The notes under the pieces: model-generated
What the model was told of the DNA's origin: nothing
The model's input: the letters and a program-made list of their open reading frames with translations, nothing else
The model's database searches: none
Made by a program: the position numbers and the translations under genes
In this document: positions 61,625-63,727 of the stretch, one piece after another
Layout of the letters: every line of letters begins with the position of its first letter
Position numbering within the stretch: the first letter of the stretch is position 1
From: Polaromonas sp.
Lineage (GTDB): Bacteria; Pseudomonadota; Gammaproteobacteria; Burkholderiales; Burkholderiaceae_C
DNA: 63,727 nt
Direction: 5' to 3'
NCBI RefSeq assembly: GCF_030680935.1
Contig: NZ_JAUXUP010000024.1
Coordinates: 1-63,727, forward strand

Positions 61625-62626
61625 TCAGGCTTCAGGCTTGAAGCCCGAGCGGCGGATCACCGGGCTCCACTGATCATTGAAGGCTTTGAGCGCGGCAGCG
61701 GTTTGTGCCTGGTTCATGGCCACCGGCACCATTTTGGCGGCTTCAAATTTGGCACGTGTGTCGGGCTCCTGCATGATCTGGAGCACGGTTTTTGCCAGCA
61801 GCTCCACCATCGGTTTGGGCGTGGTGGATGGTGCAAACAACGTGTTCCATCCGGTGGCTACCAGCGGCAGGCCCTGTTCCCTGAAGGTGGGCACTGAGGG
61901 CGAAAAGGGCGAGCGTTTTGCACCGGACGTTGCCAGAATGCGCAGCTTGCCACCCTCGTGCTGCGGCAGCAGGGAGTCCAGGGTATCGAAGGCAATGGGG
62001 ATCTGGCCGCCTATCAGGTCGTTGAGCAGCGGCGCCGACCCCCGGTAGCCCACCACCTCCACCCTGGTCTGCGCCATTTGGCTCACCATCAGGGCAAAAA
62101 AGTGCGGCAGGCTGCCAGTCGCGGGCACACCGGCGTTGGCCTTGTCGGGGTTGGCGCGTATCCATGCCAGCATGTGCGACACCTCTCGCACTGGCAGGGC
62201 CGCGCTGACCGCCACACCAAAATCGTAGTCCGTGACCGCCCCCACGGGCACAAAGTCAGTGAGCGGGTCGAATTTGAGGTCCTTGTAGATCAGCGGGGCC
62301 ACGCTCATGACCGCGGGGTTGCCGATCATCAGCACGGTCTGGTCAGGCGGGGTGTTGACCAACTGCTGCGCGGCAAGACGTCCGCCGGCCCCCACACGGT
62401 TGTCAACAATCACCGGTCGTTTGAGCAACTGCTGCATTCGATCCCCCACCAGACGGGCGGCGCGGTCTGACGCGCCGCCGGGTGGATAACCCACCACGAT
62501 GCGAATCGGCCCGGCCTGGGCACGGGCCAGTTGCGGCAGCGCTAGGCCGGCAGCCAGCGTGCAAGCGGCGGTTTGGAGCAGGACTTTGCGGCGATTGGGC
62601 GCAGGGGAAAGCAGCGGCTGTGGCAT
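61625..62626 (-). CDS. Bug/TctC-family periplasmic solute-binding protein
   Basis: 333 aa. N-terminal signal MPQPLLSPAPNRRKVLLQTA with a twin-arginine-like NRRK and an ARA cleavage region, then the Bug fold: IVVGYPPGGASDRAARLVG, VIVDNRVGAGGRLAAQQLV, and a C-terminal VPTFREQGLPLVATGW. Bug proteins bind carboxylates or aromatic acids; the TctAB membrane partners are not encoded nearby, which is usual for orphan Bugs. GGAG 8 bases before the ATG. Divergent from the MarR gene, operon with the sulfatase. Confidence 0.92.
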   Translation of the reverse strand: MPQPLLSPAPNRRKVLLQTAACTLAAGLALPQLARAQAGPIRIVVGYPPGGASDRAARLVGDRMQQLLKRPVIVDNRVGAGGRLAAQQLVNTPPDQTVLMIGNPAVMSVAPLIYKDLKFDPLTDFVPVGAVTDYDFGVAVSAALPVREVSHMLAWIRANPDKANAGVPATGSLPHFFALMVSQMAQTRVEVVGYRGSAPLLNDLIGGQIPIAFDTLDSLLPQHEGGKLRILATSGAKRSPFSPSVPTFREQGLPLVATGWNTLFAPSTTPKPMVELLAKTVLQIMQEPDTRAKFEAAKMVPVAMNQAQTAAALKAFNDQWSPVIRRSGFKPEA

Positions 62627-62668
62627 GATAAATCTCCGGTTGGAGCCGCGATTGTCCTGGCGCCACCC

Positions 62669-62685
62669 TTGATTGCAGAAATCAA
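62669..62685. promoter_or_regulatory. Probable MarR operator
   Basis: TTGATT-GCAGA-AATCAA, two 6 bp inverted arms with a 5 base spacer, lies in the 80 bp divergent region between the tctC-like gene and the MarR gene, 21 bases from the MarR start. Confidence 0.55.
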
Positions 62686-62706
62686 TCATCCCCGGGAGTA
62701 ACCCTG

Positions 62707-63264
62707 ATGCCCGCCCTGCCTCAAGCCGCCTCTGCCGCGGTCTCCAGCCTTGGTGCGCCCGAGGTTCTGGACGACCTGCTTTTGTACCGGCTGAGCCGCC
62801 TGCAGGCTACCGCCGGCGGCATGGTGGTGCGTTACTGCGAAGGCCAGTTCGGCATCACCCGGCGCGAATGGCGCATTCTGGCGCAGCTGGCTTCGCGCGG
62901 CCCCCTGGGCTCTTCAGAGCTGGCAGAACATGCCCACCTGGACCGCTCGCGCACCTCCAAAGCAGTGACCACACTGGCGGAAAAAAAACTGGTCAGCCGC
63001 AGCAGCCGCGCTGGTGACGCCCGTCAGATCCGGCTGGAGCTGACAGAGGCGGGAAGAGATCTGCATGCGCGGCTGTTTCCGCTGGTCAGGCGCATCAACC
63101 ACGATGTACTGAGCGTGCTGACGCCGCAAGAGGTCACCCTGCTGGCCGACCTGCTGACGCGCCTGCAGCAAAGCGCCGACACCCTGGCTGCAGAAGGAGG
63201 CCTGCCGCTGGCCGACAGGCGCCATGGCAGCAGCGCACGGCGCTACAAGCCAGCTGCGGATTGA
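62707..63264 (+). CDS. MarR-family transcriptional regulator
   Basis: 185 aa. Winged HTH with GITRREWRILAQLASRGPLGSSELAEHAHLDRSRTSKAVTTLAEKKLVSR and the wing GDARQIRLELTEAG, ending in a dimerisation helix. GGGAG 7 bases before the ATG. Divergent from the Bug/sulfatase operon, with an inverted repeat between; it likely responds to the imported compound. Confidence 0.9.
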   Translation: MPALPQAASAAVSSLGAPEVLDDLLLYRLSRLQATAGGMVVRYCEGQFGITRREWRILAQLASRGPLGSSELAEHAHLDRSRTSKAVTTLAEKKLVSRSSRAGDARQIRLELTEAGRDLHARLFPLVRRINHDVLSVLTPQEVTLLADLLTRLQQSADTLAAEGGLPLADRRHGSSARRYKPAAD

Positions 63265-63289
63265 TTTTTCGGCGTGCCCCTGGGGGCAT

Positions 63290-63340
63290 CCTTCGACAGG
63301 CTCAGGACGAACGGATATCAGCGACCGTGGGGGCCACCTT
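63290..63340 (+). repeat. TCAGGACGAAC-type dispersed repeat
   Basis: CCTTCGACAGGCTCAGGACG followed by AACGG and, four bases on, CAGCGACCGTGGGGGCCACC. The first part is a sequence common to many bacterial genomes. Its last base is the first base of the acetyltransferase stop codon on the minus strand. Confidence 0.8.
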
Positions 63341-63727
63341 TACATGCGGTCGCGGCTGTCGCGCACGCCGCGCCGCACTTCCTGGACCATCGCCAGGATG
63401 CTCCAGAACTGCCGGGCCTGGACCTTGAGGCGGTAGTCGGTCTGGGCGATCTGTTCCTCGACCATTTCGGTCATGCGCGAATCCAGGTCGGCCGGTGGCA
63501 GCTTGAGGTAGGCCTCGCTCTCGGAACCATCGCGCTCGATCACCGCGCCGGCCTTGCGGGCGATGTTGAGCATGGCGGTGTTTTCGCTGAGCGCGTGGAT
63601 GAACATCATGCTCACGCCCTCATTGCGCGCATGGATCACCGCGCGATCAAACAGTCGCGCACCATAGCCGCGGCCACGCGCGTGCGGCAACACCGACACG
63701 CCAAACTCGGCGCAGCTGGTCAGCTTG
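63340..63727 (-). CDS. GNAT-family acetyltransferase, 5' end outside the window
   Basis: About 128 residues are visible, open to the window edge. The acetyl-CoA loop VLPHARGRGYGARLFDRAV is the R/Q-x-x-G-x-G/A motif of GNAT proteins, followed by ENTAMLNIARKAGAVIERDG, a second family hallmark. The remaining ~50 residues are a C-terminal helical tail ending RDSRDRM. A GTG at 63699 gives a shorter reading, but the frame continues upstream in family-like sequence (CAEFGVSVLP). Substrate unknown. Confidence 0.85.
   Translation of the reverse strand, partial: KLTSCAEFGVSVLPHARGRGYGARLFDRAVIHARNEGVSMMFIHALSENTAMLNIARKAGAVIERDGSESEAYLKLPPADLDSRMTEMVEEQIAQTDYRLKVQARQFWSILAMVQEVRRGVRDSRDRM

Noticed and set aside
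1..63727. Insertion sequences, prophage genes, tRNA or rRNA genes
   Set aside because: No transposase, integrase, tRNA cloverleaf or rRNA-like stretch was found on either strand.

Overview
The window looks like a chromosomal piece of a high-GC Burkholderiales bacterium, most likely Comamonadaceae (Polaromonas/Rhodoferax/Acidovorax relatives). The reasons are the protein sequences, the gene order corC-lnt-glyQ-glyS-gmhB-plsC, a LiuR-type leucine regulon, and a ~60 bp dispersed repeat with a GCTA...TAGC dyad that I associate with this family. No rRNA, tRNA, IS element, prophage or CRISPR array is visible.

Layout. 1-278 is the 3' end of an unrecognised gene. 405-2063 is an MHS-family transporter. 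2245-12937 is a minus-strand leucine/isovalerate operon (methylcrotonyl-CoA carboxylase beta and alpha, acyl-CoA dehydrogenase, methylglutaconyl-CoA hydratase, HMG-CoA lyase) with passengers, facing a divergent AraC-type regulator (13073-14116). 14193-16664 holds an HxlR regulator, a truncated globin, the wreck of a second AraC gene and a glycine-rich RNA-binding protein. 16772-21018 holds a Baeyer-Villiger-type monooxygenase, a zinc-type oxidoreductase and an acyl-CoA ligase. 21158-22840 is a compositionally odd OLD-like ATPase/TOPRIM gene. 23002-32819 is a mixed block (lipoprotein, SRAP protein, secreted hydrolase, DUF2868 protein, HAD phosphatase, MerR/quinone reductase, YchJ, rhodanese, SLC13 permease).

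32860-40052 is a second catabolic operon: liuR, a thioesterase, isovaleryl-CoA dehydrogenase, carbonic anhydrase, isocitrate dehydrogenase kinase/phosphatase, thiolase and an acyl-CoA dehydrogenase. Two copies of a LiuR-like palindrome (one a perfect 24 bp dyad) flank liuR. Functionally the two operons complement each other: isovaleryl-CoA is oxidised by the second, carboxylated (using bicarbonate, hence the carbonic anhydrase), hydrated and cleaved by the first, and the acetyl-CoA is managed by thiolase and AceK. 40072-48323 holds a metallo-hydrolase and a four-gene phosphorelay with a 1427-residue PAS/GAF kinase and a response regulator with an N-terminal excisionase-type helix-turn-helix. 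48473-60030 is the housekeeping block DUF45 peptidase-plsC-gmhB-FkbM-glyS-glyQ-lnt-corC, split by an opposite-strand transporter/amidohydrolase pair. 60286-63727 holds a sulfatase, a Bug-family binding protein, a MarR regulator and a truncated acetyltransferase.

The most unusual signal is the dispersed repeat: seven clear and two doubtful copies. They are embedded in genes rather than just lying between them. One supplies the linker that joins YbaK to DUF1289 in one protein, one supplies the N-terminal segment of a metallopeptidase, two supply stop codons, and one supplies both the Shine-Dalgarno sequence and the TTG start codon of an acyl-CoA dehydrogenase.
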